Part shown: piece after piece, positions 7,730 through 15,915 of the stretch
How the letters are laid out: each line of letters starts with the position of its first letter
How positions within the stretch are numbered: the stretch's first letter is position 1
Assembly (NCBI RefSeq): GCF_002483235.1
Contig: NZ_DLHN01000017.1
Coordinates: 102,570 to 123,924 of the forward strand
Source of the DNA: Pedobacter glucosidilyticus
GTDB lineage: Bacteria > Bacteroidota > Bacteroidia > Sphingobacteriales > Sphingobacteriaceae
Direction of reading: 5' to 3'
Length of the DNA: 21,355 bases
The notes under the pieces: model-generated
What the model was told of the DNA's origin: nothing
The model's input: the letters and a program-made list of their open reading frames with translations, nothing else
The model's database searches: none
Program-made: the position numbers and the translations under genes

Positions 7730-8809
7730 TTGGAAAAAACAATACCACAGCTTAATCTTCTCTCTGTCAGCAGTATGATGATAAGAAATCGGAAACATAT
7801 CATGCTGATAACTTTTATAGGTTTAGTGATAGGCTTAATTACCAGCTTTATTATCACCCCAAAATATGAAGCTTATACCGTTTTTTATATTCCTGCAAAT
7901 AACTCTATATCCAAATCTGTATTAGGAGAAAGTAATCTGGAAGATTTTATGGAGTTTGGTAGTGAAGAGCAAACCGACCAAGTTCTAGAAATGCTTCAGG
8001 CAGATGAGTTGAAAGATAAAGTGATTCAGAAATTTAATTTATTAGCACATTATGATATTAAAGCGGATGAGCAGTATCCCCTTACCAAAGTAAGAGCGCA
8101 ACTAACATCCAACACTAAAATTAACCGTACTGATTATTTAGCTATAAAAATTGCTGTAAAAGATGAGGACCCAAAAATAGCAGCAGAAATTGCCAATTAT
8201 ATGTCTTTTGCATTAGATAGCATGCGTACCTTAATGCAGCAAGAAAGAGCCAAACAAGCTTTTGATATTTTGGCTTATCAATATCAAAAAAAACAAAAGC
8301 AGGTAGATGCTATTTTAGCACAATTAAGTAGTATTAGAGCCCAAGGTGTTTTTGATTATAAAGCACAATCTGAAGTTTTAAGCGAAGCCATTATTAAAGC
8401 AGAAACTCAGTTAAAAGCAGAAGAAGCCCGTTTAAAAGTTTATGATTTAAATAGAAAAGATTTACCCGATACCACTTATATTAAAGCGAAAGGGCGTTTA
8501 GAAGCTGCAAGAGCAACATTAAAATCATTACAACCAACCATAAACACTTTTAGTAAACTAAGTGGTAAATATTTAAATTTTGAAGCTGTTTACGAAAAAG
8601 AAAAAGAAGCTTTAACCAATTTGCAGTTACGTTATGAAAATGCCGAGGTGGATTTAAAGAAATCAGCCGCACAAAAATTCATGATTGACAAAGCAAGCGT
8701 ACCAGAAAAGAGTACTTATCCTAATAAATTACTGGTGATGTTAAGTATGGGTTTAAGTGCATTTTTGTTAGCTTGTTTAGGCTTTTTGGTTAAGGAAAAC
8801 TCTCATTAA
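7730..8809 (+). CDS. Wzz-like polysaccharide chain-length determinant, TTG start
   Basis: A 359-residue polysaccharide co-polymerase-type protein. It has the standard layout: a short cytoplasmic N-terminus, one membrane span (about 24-43), a periplasmic Wzz domain with long charged coiled-coil helices (about 175-320), and a second span (about 334-354). The proline-containing block KASVPEKSTYPNK (321-333) before the second span is a hallmark of the family. Such proteins set the chain length of polymer made by Wzy. No C-terminal tyrosine-kinase domain with Walker motifs is present. The start is TTG with no clear Shine-Dalgarno; no ATG exists before the first span, so TTG is the best choice. It lies 40 bases after the flippase and one base before the polymerase-like gene. 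Confidence 0.88.
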   Translation: MEKTIPQLNLLSVSSMMIRNRKHIMLITFIGLVIGLITSFIITPKYEAYTVFYIPANNSISKSVLGESNLEDFMEFGSEEQTDQVLEMLQADELKDKVIQKFNLLAHYDIKADEQYPLTKVRAQLTSNTKINRTDYLAIKIAVKDEDPKIAAEIANYMSFALDSMRTLMQQERAKQAFDILAYQYQKKQKQVDAILAQLSSIRAQGVFDYKAQSEVLSEAIIKAETQLKAEEARLKVYDLNRKDLPDTTYIKAKGRLEAARATLKSLQPTINTFSKLSGKYLNFEAVYEKEKEALTNLQLRYENAEVDLKKSAAQKFMIDKASVPEKSTYPNKLLVMLSMGLSAFLLACLGFLVKENSH

Positions 8810-8810
8810 A

Positions 8811-10235
8811 TTGATAACATCTATTAAACAGATTTATACCGTAAGCATTGTCTTTTTAATGTTGATAGCTTTCGTGGTATTTAAATTCCCTGTTTATTAT
8901 GGCTTGCTTCTTCCTGCTACATTAATCGTTATAGCACTTTTTATATTTTCTTTAGATAAGCTATTATTACTGATAGCTTTTTGTACACCGCTATCGGTAG
9001 AATTAATGCTGGGTACGGCAGGTATAAACCTGCCTGATGAACCTATGATGTTTGCCTTTAGCCTACTGTTTTTTTTAAAGCTTTGGCAAGAACCACCTGC
9101 CTTTAAAACGGTATTCAAAAACCCTTTAACCATTTGTGTTACAGTGTTTTATTTCTGGATCATCATCACCAGTTTAAGCAGCAGTATTCCTTTAGTTTCC
9201 TTTAAGTTTTTACTTGCTCATTTTTGGTTTATTGGCACAGGCTTTATGTGGGGATTTTTTATTTTCCAGAAAAGCCAAAATATCAAAAACTTTATCATTT
9301 CTTATGGTTTAGGCTTATGCCTGATTGTTTATTACACCAGTATCAGACATTGGCAACGTGGTTTCTCGCAAAAAAGCGGAACGTTTGTAATGAATCCATT
9401 TTTTGATGACCATACCGTTTACAGTGCTGTATGTGCTATGATATTTGTTTTTGCCATTGTTTTAATCATCAAAGGGAGAGCTTATTTATCATCTCTTAAT
9501 TTTATTTTTTTGTTGATTATAGCCGCATCAACCACAGTTGGTATATTACTTTCTTATTCCAGAGCAGCTTGGTTAAGCATTCTCATCACCTTAGGCTTTG
9601 CTATGCTTCTAAAATGGCGGATAAAATTTAAAACCATTATCATAGGTTTGATATTAGCGGCATCTATTGCGTTGTTATTTCAAAATCAAATTTACCAAAG
9701 CATTAGATTTAACAAAGTAGCATCAGGTAAAACCCTAGCAGGAGATCTAAAATCAATTTCTAACATCAGTACCGATGATTCTAATGTAGAACGCCTCAAC
9801 CGATGGAAATCTGCCTGGAGGATGTTTCAGGAAAAACCATTTTGGGGATACGGACCAGGCACTTACCAGTTTCAATATTCAGGCTATCAAAGAGCTCATG
9901 AAATGACATCCATCAGTACCACCACCGGAGATATGGGTGGCATACATAGCGAATATTTGAGACCTCTGATAGAAAGTGGTGTAATAGGTTTGCTCACTTT
10001 TCTAATGCTTGTTTTTACAGTTATAAAATTGCTTTTAACTGTGATTTATCAATCTCCAGATAAACAACTCCAACTATATGCTCAAGCTGTTTTACTGAGT
10101 TTATCAACCTATCTGATGCATGGTTTTCTGAATAATTTTTTAGACCAAGATAAAGCTGCTCTTATCTTTTGGGCTTTATTAGGTATGGCAGGAGCTATTT
10201 ACCATCAACATACTAACCAAAAACATCTTATTTAG
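8811..10235 (+). CDS. Wzy / O-antigen ligase-like membrane protein, TTG start
   Basis: A 474-residue polytopic inner-membrane protein with about 10-12 predicted spans. The Wzy_C/O-antigen ligase signature appears as SYSRAAWLSILI (248-259, R251) followed by a large periplasmic loop with RLNRWKSAWRMFQEKPFWGY (328-347), GYGPGTYQF and GGIHSEYLRPLIESGVIG (376-393); H379 and E388 match the conserved H-x-E-Y / E-x-G pattern. Enzymes of this class polymerise lipid-linked repeats (Wzy) or ligate glycan to lipid A core or proteins; sequence alone does not decide. The context with flippase and Wzz favours polymerase. The TTG start at 8811 lies one base after the Wzz stop, and AAGGAAAA near 8791-8799 could act as a distant ribosome binding site. 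It is the last gene of the plus-strand polysaccharide set. Confidence 0.87.
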   Translation: MITSIKQIYTVSIVFLMLIAFVVFKFPVYYGLLLPATLIVIALFIFSLDKLLLLIAFCTPLSVELMLGTAGINLPDEPMMFAFSLLFFLKLWQEPPAFKTVFKNPLTICVTVFYFWIIITSLSSSIPLVSFKFLLAHFWFIGTGFMWGFFIFQKSQNIKNFIISYGLGLCLIVYYTSIRHWQRGFSQKSGTFVMNPFFDDHTVYSAVCAMIFVFAIVLIIKGRAYLSSLNFIFLLIIAASTTVGILLSYSRAAWLSILITLGFAMLLKWRIKFKTIIIGLILAASIALLFQNQIYQSIRFNKVASGKTLAGDLKSISNISTDDSNVERLNRWKSAWRMFQEKPFWGYGPGTYQFQYSGYQRAHEMTSISTTTGDMGGIHSEYLRPLIESGVIGLLTFLMLVFTVIKLLLTVIYQSPDKQLQLYAQAVLLSLSTYLMHGFLNNFLDQDKAALIFWALLGMAGAIYHQHTNQKHLI

Positions 10236-10252
10236 AATTATTATAAATAATT
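10236..10252. promoter_or_regulatory. AT-only palindrome overlapping the receptor promoter
   Basis: AATTATT-ATA-AATAATT, perfect 7-base arms with a 3-base centre. It begins directly after the wzy-like stop codon and its right arm runs into the -33 TTTG at 10251. Position and symmetry fit an operator, possibly for an iron regulator, but the sequence is not a canonical Fur box and very AT-rich DNA makes such palindromes more likely by chance. Confidence 0.4.
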
Positions 10253-10282
10253 TGGAATTTTATAAACACACCTCTATATTTG
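10251..10282 (+). promoter_or_regulatory. Bacteroidota-type promoter for the TonB receptor operon
   Basis: TTTG at 10251-10254 and TATATTTG at 10275-10282, separated by 20 bases, match the housekeeping sigma consensus of Bacteroidota (TTTG, about 19-21 bases, TAnnTTTG). The predicted transcription start is near 10288, which leaves a leader of about 25 bases before the receptor ATG at 10314. It is the best promoter match I found in the window. Confidence 0.72.
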
Positions 10283-10313
10283 CTGTTGTTTATAATTAAT
10301 CTAAATAAATACA

Positions 10314-12716
10314 ATGAATAATCATTATCTAAAATCTTTTATTTTATTTCTGTCTATCATATTTAGTTGTCACTTGGTTAACGCCCAAACAGGCACTATT
10401 AAAGGCAAGGTTAAAACTTCAGACGGACTAGCAGCACCCTTAGTTTCTATCAGTATAAAAGGAATTAAAAGCACCTTGGTAGATGATAAAGGACAGTATT
10501 TACTTAAAGGCTTAAAACCTAGTGTATATGAAGTTACTGCAAGCTATGTGGGTTTAGCATCACAAAGTAAACAAGTTACAGTAATAGCCAACCAAATAAC
10601 AGAACTAGACTTTATACTTTCTGAAAGTGGACAAGAACTTAAAGAAGTTACCATTAAACAAATTAAAGCTAACAAGTTTGCTAAAAAAGAATCTCCGTAT
10701 GTAGCCAGGTTACCGCTTCTCAATATGGAAAATCCTCAGGTTTATAGTACCATTTCTAGCGAGTTGATTAAAGAACAAGTCATCACAAGTTTTGATGATA
10801 TCGTTAAAAACGCCCCAGGTATTGATAAACTTTGGACTTCTACCGGAAGATCAGGAGACGGAGCTGCCTATTATGCTTTACGAGGCTTTGCGGTACAACC
10901 TAACTTACTGAATGGTTTACCTGGCTTAACCAATGGTGGTTTAGATGTTTCTAATGTTGAGCGTTTAGAGGTTATCAAAGGTCCATCAGGTACCTTATTT
11001 GGAAGTAGCTTAATTTCTTATGGTGGTTTAATTAACGTGGTAACCAAAAAACCTTATGAACAATTTGGTGGCGAAATTAACTATACATCTGGCACTTATG
11101 GCTTAAACAGATTTAGTGCAGATATCAATACTCCGGTTAAAGAAAACTTATTTCTAAGAATTAATACCGCTTACCATACAGAAGGCAGTTTCCAAGATGC
11201 TGGCTTTAGAAAAGCTTTATCTTTTGCACCTTCCTTAAGCTACAAAGCAACTGACAGGTTAAGTATTGATTTAAATGCTGAGTTTTTAAACGAGGAAAGA
11301 ACAAACCCAGCGATGATATTTTTAGACCGAGATGCTCCATTACTAGCTAAAAATATGGATGAGTTAGGTTATAATCCTAAACTTTCTTTCACCAATAACG
11401 AGCTAACTTTAAAAAACCCAATTAGTAGTTTCCAAGGTCAGCTGAACTACAAACTTTCTGATAGTTGGACCTCGCAAACTGTATATTCTAGAAGCGCAGC
11501 TAAATCTGATGGTTATTATTCTTATTTGTATGAAGTATCAAGATTTATCCCTAATTATCCAAATATTGATGGTGTATTTAGAAGATATATCAATAAACAA
11601 AATGGCAATACTTATACTACAGATATTCAGCAAAACTTTATCGGCGATTTTAAAATCGGGAAATTTAGAAATCGCTTAGTTGCTGGTTTAGATTATTATA
11701 ACAAAGTTATCATCAACAATAGCAGTAGCTATGCTGTAGTTGGCGATGTTAAAATGAATGGCGAAGATACAGGTATTTTAACCAGACCAGCTGTTGATGA
11801 TAAATTAAGAACATTAGCTGCTCCAAAAACAAAAACATCACAAGAAGTTTACAGCGCTTATGTTTCTAACGTATTTAACTTTACGCCACAACTTTCTGCC
11901 ATGTTAAGCGGTAGGTTAGATTATTTTGATAATAAAGGCATAGAAACCAATCCTAATGATGACTATGATCAAACCGCATTTTCACCAAAATTGGGTATCG
12001 TTTACCAACCCATAAAAGATAAGGTTTCCATTTTTGGTAATTACATGAATGGCTTTAGAAACATTGCTCCTATTACACAAGGAAGTGTAGTTAACACCTT
12101 CAGACCAGAGCAAGCCAACCAAATAGAAGGTGGTGTTAAATTAAGTCTATTCAATAATCTGTTCACAGGTACTTTAAGCTATTATGATATTAGAGTTTCT
12201 GATGTGGTAAGACAAGGTGGCGAAACATCACCAGGCTCAGGTGTTTTCCAATACTCGCAAGACGGCGAAAATTACAGTAAAGGTTTCGAAGCAGAAATAA
12301 TAGCTAACCCTGTTAAAGGTTTAAATATTATTGCCGGCTATAGCCATAACGATAGCAAAGTGGTTGAAAGTAGCCAAGTACAATTTGTTAATAGAAGACC
12401 AGAAAGTGCTGGCCCGCAAGATATGGTAAACCTATGGTTAAGCTATAAATTCTTAGAAGGTAATTTAAATGGCTTTGGTTTAGGTTTTGGTGGTAACTAT
12501 GCGAGTGAAAATGTCATCATGAACAGGTTACTGCCTGGTGCTTTTGCTCTACCAGCGTATACCGTTTTAAACGCATCAGCATCTTACCAAACTAACCGAA
12601 TTGGCTTAATCTTAAAGTTAGACAACCTTACCAACAAAGAATATTACAAAGGTTGGTCTACCATAGAAGCACAAAGACCAAGAACTGTAAATGCTAGCCT
12701 TAGTTACAAGTTTTAA
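10314..12716 (+). CDS. TonB-dependent siderophore-type receptor
   Basis: An 800-residue outer-membrane receptor. In order: a signal peptide (1-24, predicted cleavage after LVNA), a carboxypeptidase-regulatory-like beta-sandwich (about 27-103, typical of Bacteroidota receptors), a plug domain (about 137-247, with NAPGIDKLW, ALRGF and NVERLEVIKGPSGTLFGS), and a 22-strand-type barrel that ends in aromatic phenylalanine (NASLSYKF). Length, the GxxRGF plug element and the absence of a SusD partner fit a ferric-siderophore or metal-chelate receptor rather than a glycan (SusC) receptor. It imports its ligand across the outer membrane using TonB energy. It heads an operon with a PepSY-TM protein (14 bases downstream) and a DUF4198 protein, from the promoter at 10251-10282. 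The actual ligand is unknown. Confidence 0.92.
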   Translation: MNNHYLKSFILFLSIIFSCHLVNAQTGTIKGKVKTSDGLAAPLVSISIKGIKSTLVDDKGQYLLKGLKPSVYEVTASYVGLASQSKQVTVIANQITELDFILSESGQELKEVTIKQIKANKFAKKESPYVARLPLLNMENPQVYSTISSELIKEQVITSFDDIVKNAPGIDKLWTSTGRSGDGAAYYALRGFAVQPNLLNGLPGLTNGGLDVSNVERLEVIKGPSGTLFGSSLISYGGLINVVTKKPYEQFGGEINYTSGTYGLNRFSADINTPVKENLFLRINTAYHTEGSFQDAGFRKALSFAPSLSYKATDRLSIDLNAEFLNEERTNPAMIFLDRDAPLLAKNMDELGYNPKLSFTNNELTLKNPISSFQGQLNYKLSDSWTSQTVYSRSAAKSDGYYSYLYEVSRFIPNYPNIDGVFRRYINKQNGNTYTTDIQQNFIGDFKIGKFRNRLVAGLDYYNKVIINNSSSYAVVGDVKMNGEDTGILTRPAVDDKLRTLAAPKTKTSQEVYSAYVSNVFNFTPQLSAMLSGRLDYFDNKGIETNPNDDYDQTAFSPKLGIVYQPIKDKVSIFGNYMNGFRNIAPITQGSVVNTFRPEQANQIEGGVKLSLFNNLFTGTLSYYDIRVSDVVRQGGETSPGSGVFQYSQDGENYSKGFEAEIIANPVKGLNIIAGYSHNDSKVVESSQVQFVNRRPESAGPQDMVNLWLSYKFLEGNLNGFGLGFGGNYASENVIMNRLLPGAFALPAYTVLNASASYQTNRIGLILKLDNLTNKEYYKGWSTIEAQRPRTVNASLSYKF

Positions 12717-12730
12717 GCATAAAATTTAAG

Positions 12731-13915
12731 ATGAGCTTTAAAAAAAGTATCAGAAAAATTCACCTCTGGCTCGGATTAACATCCGGGCTAGTGGTGTTTA
12801 TAGTCAGCATCACCGGCTGTTTGTATGTTTTTCAAAAAGAAATATCAAGCCTATATTATCATGATGTTTTGTATGTTGATGTACCTAAAAACACATCAAC
12901 TTTACCCATATCCGAGCTTATTGAAAAAGCAGAACTCGAGTACGGTAAACAAATCCCTATACGTACAGCAACCAGCTTTAAACAGGCTGATAAAGCATGG
13001 GAATTTATGTTTTTTAAAGCCGGTCCAGAAGATGCCATCACCTATTTTGAAGCTATTGAATATTATGATGCCATTTATATAAACCCATACACAGGAGCTA
13101 TTACTGGTAAAATAGATTATAAATACAATTTCTTTAGTCTGGTAAAATATATGCATTGGAGTTTACTGTTAAGCACTCCGTATGGCCAGCCCATAGTAGG
13201 TTACGCTACTTTAATTTTTGTAGTGATGCTTATCAGTGGTATCATTTTATGGTGGCCAAAAAATCTTAAAAAATCAAATGTTAATAAAAGTTTCAAAGTT
13301 AAATGGTCTGCAAAATTTAAACGCCTCAATTACGACTTACATAATGTAGCTGGTTTTTATGCCTCATTTGTGTTACTACTTTTAGCCCTTACGGGGATGG
13401 TTTGGGCTTTTAAATGGTTTCAGGCTACGGTATATGTGGTTGCTAGCCAAAGTACCAAAGCACCAGAGAAAATAAAGCTTAGCTCTAACCCTGCTGATTC
13501 TACCTTAATAACTATCCAAAACCCTATTGATTTAGCTTACCATACTGCCAAAAAAGAATTAGCAGAAGCAGATAGATTAGCTATACTAAAACCTTCAACG
13601 CCAGAAGCTACCATTAGAGTTACCGGCTACCGTGGTAAAGAGGTTTATTATAACCAAGACCAATTACAGTTTGACCAATACACGGGTAAACGCCTGCATC
13701 GCAAAAATTTTGCTGATGCTAATAATGGAGAGAAAATTATCGCCATGAATTATGACATCCACGTAGGTGCCATCTTAGGCTTACCCGGTAAAATATTAGC
13801 CTTCATAGCTAGCCTTATCTCCTCTAGTTTACCTGTAACAGGTTTCATGATATGGTGGGGCAGAAGAAATAAAAAAGCAAAAATCATCACCACACAAAAA
13901 TTAATTACAGCTTAA
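12731..13915 (+). CDS. PepSY-associated TM helix protein, likely siderophore/metal reductase
   Basis: A 394-residue inner-membrane protein of the PepSY_TM family (PiuB/FoxB-like). Four spans are visible: about 14-34, 155-175, 206-228 and 355-376, with periplasmic domains between spans 1-2 and 3-4. Four histidines sit at membrane boundaries: H11 (KIHLWLGL), H142 (YMHWSLL), H204 (DLHNVAGF) and H344 (DIHVGAILG). This is the arrangement expected for bis-His ligation of two b-type haems; FoxB is described as a di-haem ferric-siderophore reductase. The WW pairs (174-175 and 375-376) ending spans 2 and 4 are also typical. It is co-directional with and 14 bases downstream of the TonB receptor, so it probably reduces the imported ferric chelate or otherwise assists release. 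Reductase activity is inferred from family and context. Confidence 0.88.
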   Translation: MSFKKSIRKIHLWLGLTSGLVVFIVSITGCLYVFQKEISSLYYHDVLYVDVPKNTSTLPISELIEKAELEYGKQIPIRTATSFKQADKAWEFMFFKAGPEDAITYFEAIEYYDAIYINPYTGAITGKIDYKYNFFSLVKYMHWSLLLSTPYGQPIVGYATLIFVVMLISGIILWWPKNLKKSNVNKSFKVKWSAKFKRLNYDLHNVAGFYASFVLLLLALTGMVWAFKWFQATVYVVASQSTKAPEKIKLSSNPADSTLITIQNPIDLAYHTAKKELAEADRLAILKPSTPEATIRVTGYRGKEVYYNQDQLQFDQYTGKRLHRKNFADANNGEKIIAMNYDIHVGAILGLPGKILAFIASLISSSLPVTGFMIWWGRRNKKAKIITTQKLITA

Positions 13916-13926
13916 CAAATACAATC

Positions 13927-14637
13927 ATGAAAATTTTAAAATCATTACTCTTTTTAGCCTTATTAGCGCTCCCATTTAAAAATTTATTAGCCCATGCCTT
14001 ATGGATAGAAACTCCTTTAAATGGTAAAATAGGACAAGCACAGCAAGTAAATATCTTTTATGGTGAATATGCAACACAAGAAAAAGAAGCACCAGCTAAA
14101 TGGTATTCTGATGTTAACCAGTTTAGCTTATGGCTGATACAACCTGGAAAAGAAAAAATTAGACTAGAAGTAAAAGAAACTCAGGATGGTTTCACAGCAT
14201 CTTTTACACCTACTGTGCAAGGGCAATATGCTTTATCAGTAGTGCATGAAGCCAAAGAATTAGGCGGTACAACTAAATATGAATTTTCTTCTTATGCTAT
14301 GGTGAATGTAGGTAATGTTAAAGCTCAGACTGAAGTGCCGAATCCGCTAAAAACAGTTTTTAAATCACAAAAAGTTTATCAAAAAAATCAGGAAGTACAA
14401 TTTCAGGTTTTGTTAAATAACAAAGCCTTTGTAAAAGGGAAAGTCATGATTTTTTCTCCTGAGGGTTGGAGTAAAGAATACATCGCTGATGAAAATGGCT
14501 ATATTACTTTTACACCTATATGGAAAGGCTTTTATCTTTTAGAAGCCAGTAATTACGAAAAAGTAAATGGTACACACTACGGTAAAACTTATGATGCCAG
14601 TTGGCAAGGTGCAACTTCGGGTATTTATATTCAATAA
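13927..14637 (+). CDS. Periplasmic DUF4198 (NikM-like) protein
   Basis: A 236-residue exported protein. The signal peptide covers residues 1-22 (MKILKSLLFLALLALPFKNLLA), and predicted cleavage exposes HALWIETP, so the mature chain would begin with histidine (H23). The rest looks like beta-sandwich domains: one at about 30-125 and a second at about 135-236 with VKGKVMIFSPEGWSKEYIADENG, ending in an aromatic-rich tail without a membrane anchor. The family (DUF4198) is often found with metal-uptake genes and in places annotated as a nickel/cobalt transport accessory; its function is not established. It lies 11 bases after the PepSY-TM gene and is the last gene before a terminator, which supports a role in periplasmic metal binding or delivery for the receptor system. 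The metal is unknown. Confidence 0.75.
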   Translation: MKILKSLLFLALLALPFKNLLAHALWIETPLNGKIGQAQQVNIFYGEYATQEKEAPAKWYSDVNQFSLWLIQPGKEKIRLEVKETQDGFTASFTPTVQGQYALSVVHEAKELGGTTKYEFSSYAMVNVGNVKAQTEVPNPLKTVFKSQKVYQKNQEVQFQVLLNNKAFVKGKVMIFSPEGWSKEYIADENGYITFTPIWKGFYLLEASNYEKVNGTHYGKTYDASWQGATSGIYIQ

Positions 14638-14680
14638 GCTATAAGTGGTATTAATACTCCATTTCAATCAGCTATAAACA

Positions 14681-14716
14681 AAAAATCCTCGCCTTATTAT
14701 AGTAGCGAGGATTTTT
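14681..14716. terminator. Bidirectional intrinsic terminator (DUF4198 gene / ilvE)
   Basis: Hairpin with stem TCCTCGC (14686-14692) and GCGAGGA (14705-14711), extended by A and T runs on either side, loop of 12 bases. The T run follows the stem on both strands, so it can end both the plus-strand metal operon and the convergent ilvE transcript. Confidence 0.88.
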
Positions 14717-14746
14717 TACTTATCAACCTATTCTATTCTATTAAAC

Positions 14747-15808
14747 CTAAACGATATAATTCCAGGCTCTGGTATCTTCTATTCTACCATGTTTGATGTC
14801 ATCTAATGCTGTTCTCATTTGATGAGCAAAAACACTTTCAGCAGGGTTTGGTAATTCATAAACCTTGCCTTCATGGGTTATGGCTGCTATTTGAGCAATA
14901 GTTGCTGCGGTACCAGCACCAAAAGCATCGCTACAAGTTCCGTTTTGTATGGCTTCTAAAACCTCTTTTACAGAAACTCTTCTTTCTTCTACCTCATAAC
15001 CAAAGTCTTTTGCCAATGTTAAAACGCTATCTCTGGTCACACCCTTTAAAATGGTATCGCGGGTAGAGGGAGTTAAAACTTTATGATTGATAACAAATGC
15101 AATATTAGCTGCTCCCATTTCTTCTATAAACTCATGGTTTTTAGCATCAGTCCAAATCAACTGATCGTAACCCTGCTCTAAAGCTTTTTTTGCAGGATAC
15201 ATAGAACCACCATAATTTCCGGCTGCTTTGGCATATCCATAACCTCCTTCACAGGCTCTTGAAAACTCAGTTTCTACCTTTACATTTAAATTTTTTGAAA
15301 AATATGCTCCAACCGGACAGGTCAATATCATAAACTTATACGTTTCTGATGGTGTAACACCCAAAAACCTATCTGTTGCAAACATATAAGGTCTTATGTA
15401 TAAAGAGCAACCCTCTTTTGATGGTATCCAATCTCTTTCCAAATCTACCAATGCAGCAATGCACTTTACAAAAACATCCTCTGGCAAGGTAGGCATACAC
15501 ATACGCTCTGCAGATTTATTAAAGCGTTCTGCATTTTTATCGGGACGGAAAACAGAAACTTTTCCATCAGCATGTTTATAGGCTTTTAATCCTTCAAAAA
15601 AAGATTGTCCGTAATGCAGTGAAGAAATTGCCGGACTTACACTAATATCTCCGTAAGGTATAATTTCAAAATTTTGCCACTTTCCGTTTTCATAATCCGC
15701 AACTAACATGTGGTCTGTAAATACCCTACCAAAAGGTAAATTATCAAAATCAACCTGTGATAATCTAGATGTCTTAACCTTAGTTATTTTAATATCAAGT
15801 GTTTCCAA
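14747..15808 (-). CDS. ilvE: Branched-chain-amino-acid aminotransferase, TTG start
   Basis: A 353-residue PLP enzyme that interconverts leucine, isoleucine and valine with their 2-oxo acids using glutamate/2-oxoglutarate, in the cytosol. It belongs to the longer BCAT type (fold-type IV) with PFGRVFTDHM (25-34), SLHYGQSFFEGLKAY (63-77), RPYMFATDRFLGV (139-151), the PLP-lysine region YAKAAGNYGGS (K194, 192-202), EEMGAANIAFV (229-239) and GTAATIAQI near the C-terminus. The length is normal. The frame starts with TTG at 15808; no ATG occurs before residue 34, and AGGAAG six bases upstream supports the TTG. It is divergent from the CLC gene and convergent with the metal operon, so it is probably monocistronic. 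Confidence 0.96.
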   Translation of the reverse strand: METLDIKITKVKTSRLSQVDFDNLPFGRVFTDHMLVADYENGKWQNFEIIPYGDISVSPAISSLHYGQSFFEGLKAYKHADGKVSVFRPDKNAERFNKSAERMCMPTLPEDVFVKCIAALVDLERDWIPSKEGCSLYIRPYMFATDRFLGVTPSETYKFMILTCPVGAYFSKNLNVKVETEFSRACEGGYGYAKAAGNYGGSMYPAKKALEQGYDQLIWTDAKNHEFIEEMGAANIAFVINHKVLTPSTRDTILKGVTRDSVLTLAKDFGYEVEERRVSVKEVLEAIQNGTCSDAFGAGTAATIAQIAAITHEGKVYELPNPAESVFAHQMRTALDDIKHGRIEDTRAWNYIV

Positions 15809-15814
15809 AATATG

Positions 15815-15820
15815 CTTCCT
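15815..15820 (-). promoter_or_regulatory. Shine-Dalgarno-like site for the ilvE TTG start
   Basis: AGGAAG on the minus strand, six bases before TTG at 15808. Such a site is uncommon in this window and it decides the start codon choice for ilvE. Confidence 0.55.
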
Positions 15821-15834
15821 AAATGTATAGCTTA

Positions 15835-15842
15835 CAAAATTA
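15835..15842 (-). promoter_or_regulatory. Possible -7 element for ilvE
   Basis: TAATTTTG on the minus strand matches TAnnTTTG and lies 27 bases upstream of the TTG start. No TTTG is found at the ideal distance upstream, so only the -7 half is supported. It would give a leader of about 20 bases that still contains the AGGAAG site. Confidence 0.4.
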
Positions 15843-15915
15843 CAATATTTGTTTGATTAAGAATTTTAGAAACGTCATAAATTTTATTTTTTTCTTCCTC
15901 CATCTTAACCTCAAA

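Noticed and set aside
10314..12716. SusC-type glycan importer
   Set aside because: The protein is shorter than typical SusC, lacks a neighbouring SusD-like gene and sits with PepSY-TM and DUF4198 genes, which fits siderophore or metal uptake better.
12825..13156. Several open frames within the PepSY-TM gene in other frames and on the opposite strand
   Set aside because: They lie entirely in a well-supported gene and have no family-like features.
14681..14716. CRISPR repeat or attachment site
   Set aside because: Single hairpin with flanking A and T runs between convergent genes; it is a standard bidirectional terminator.
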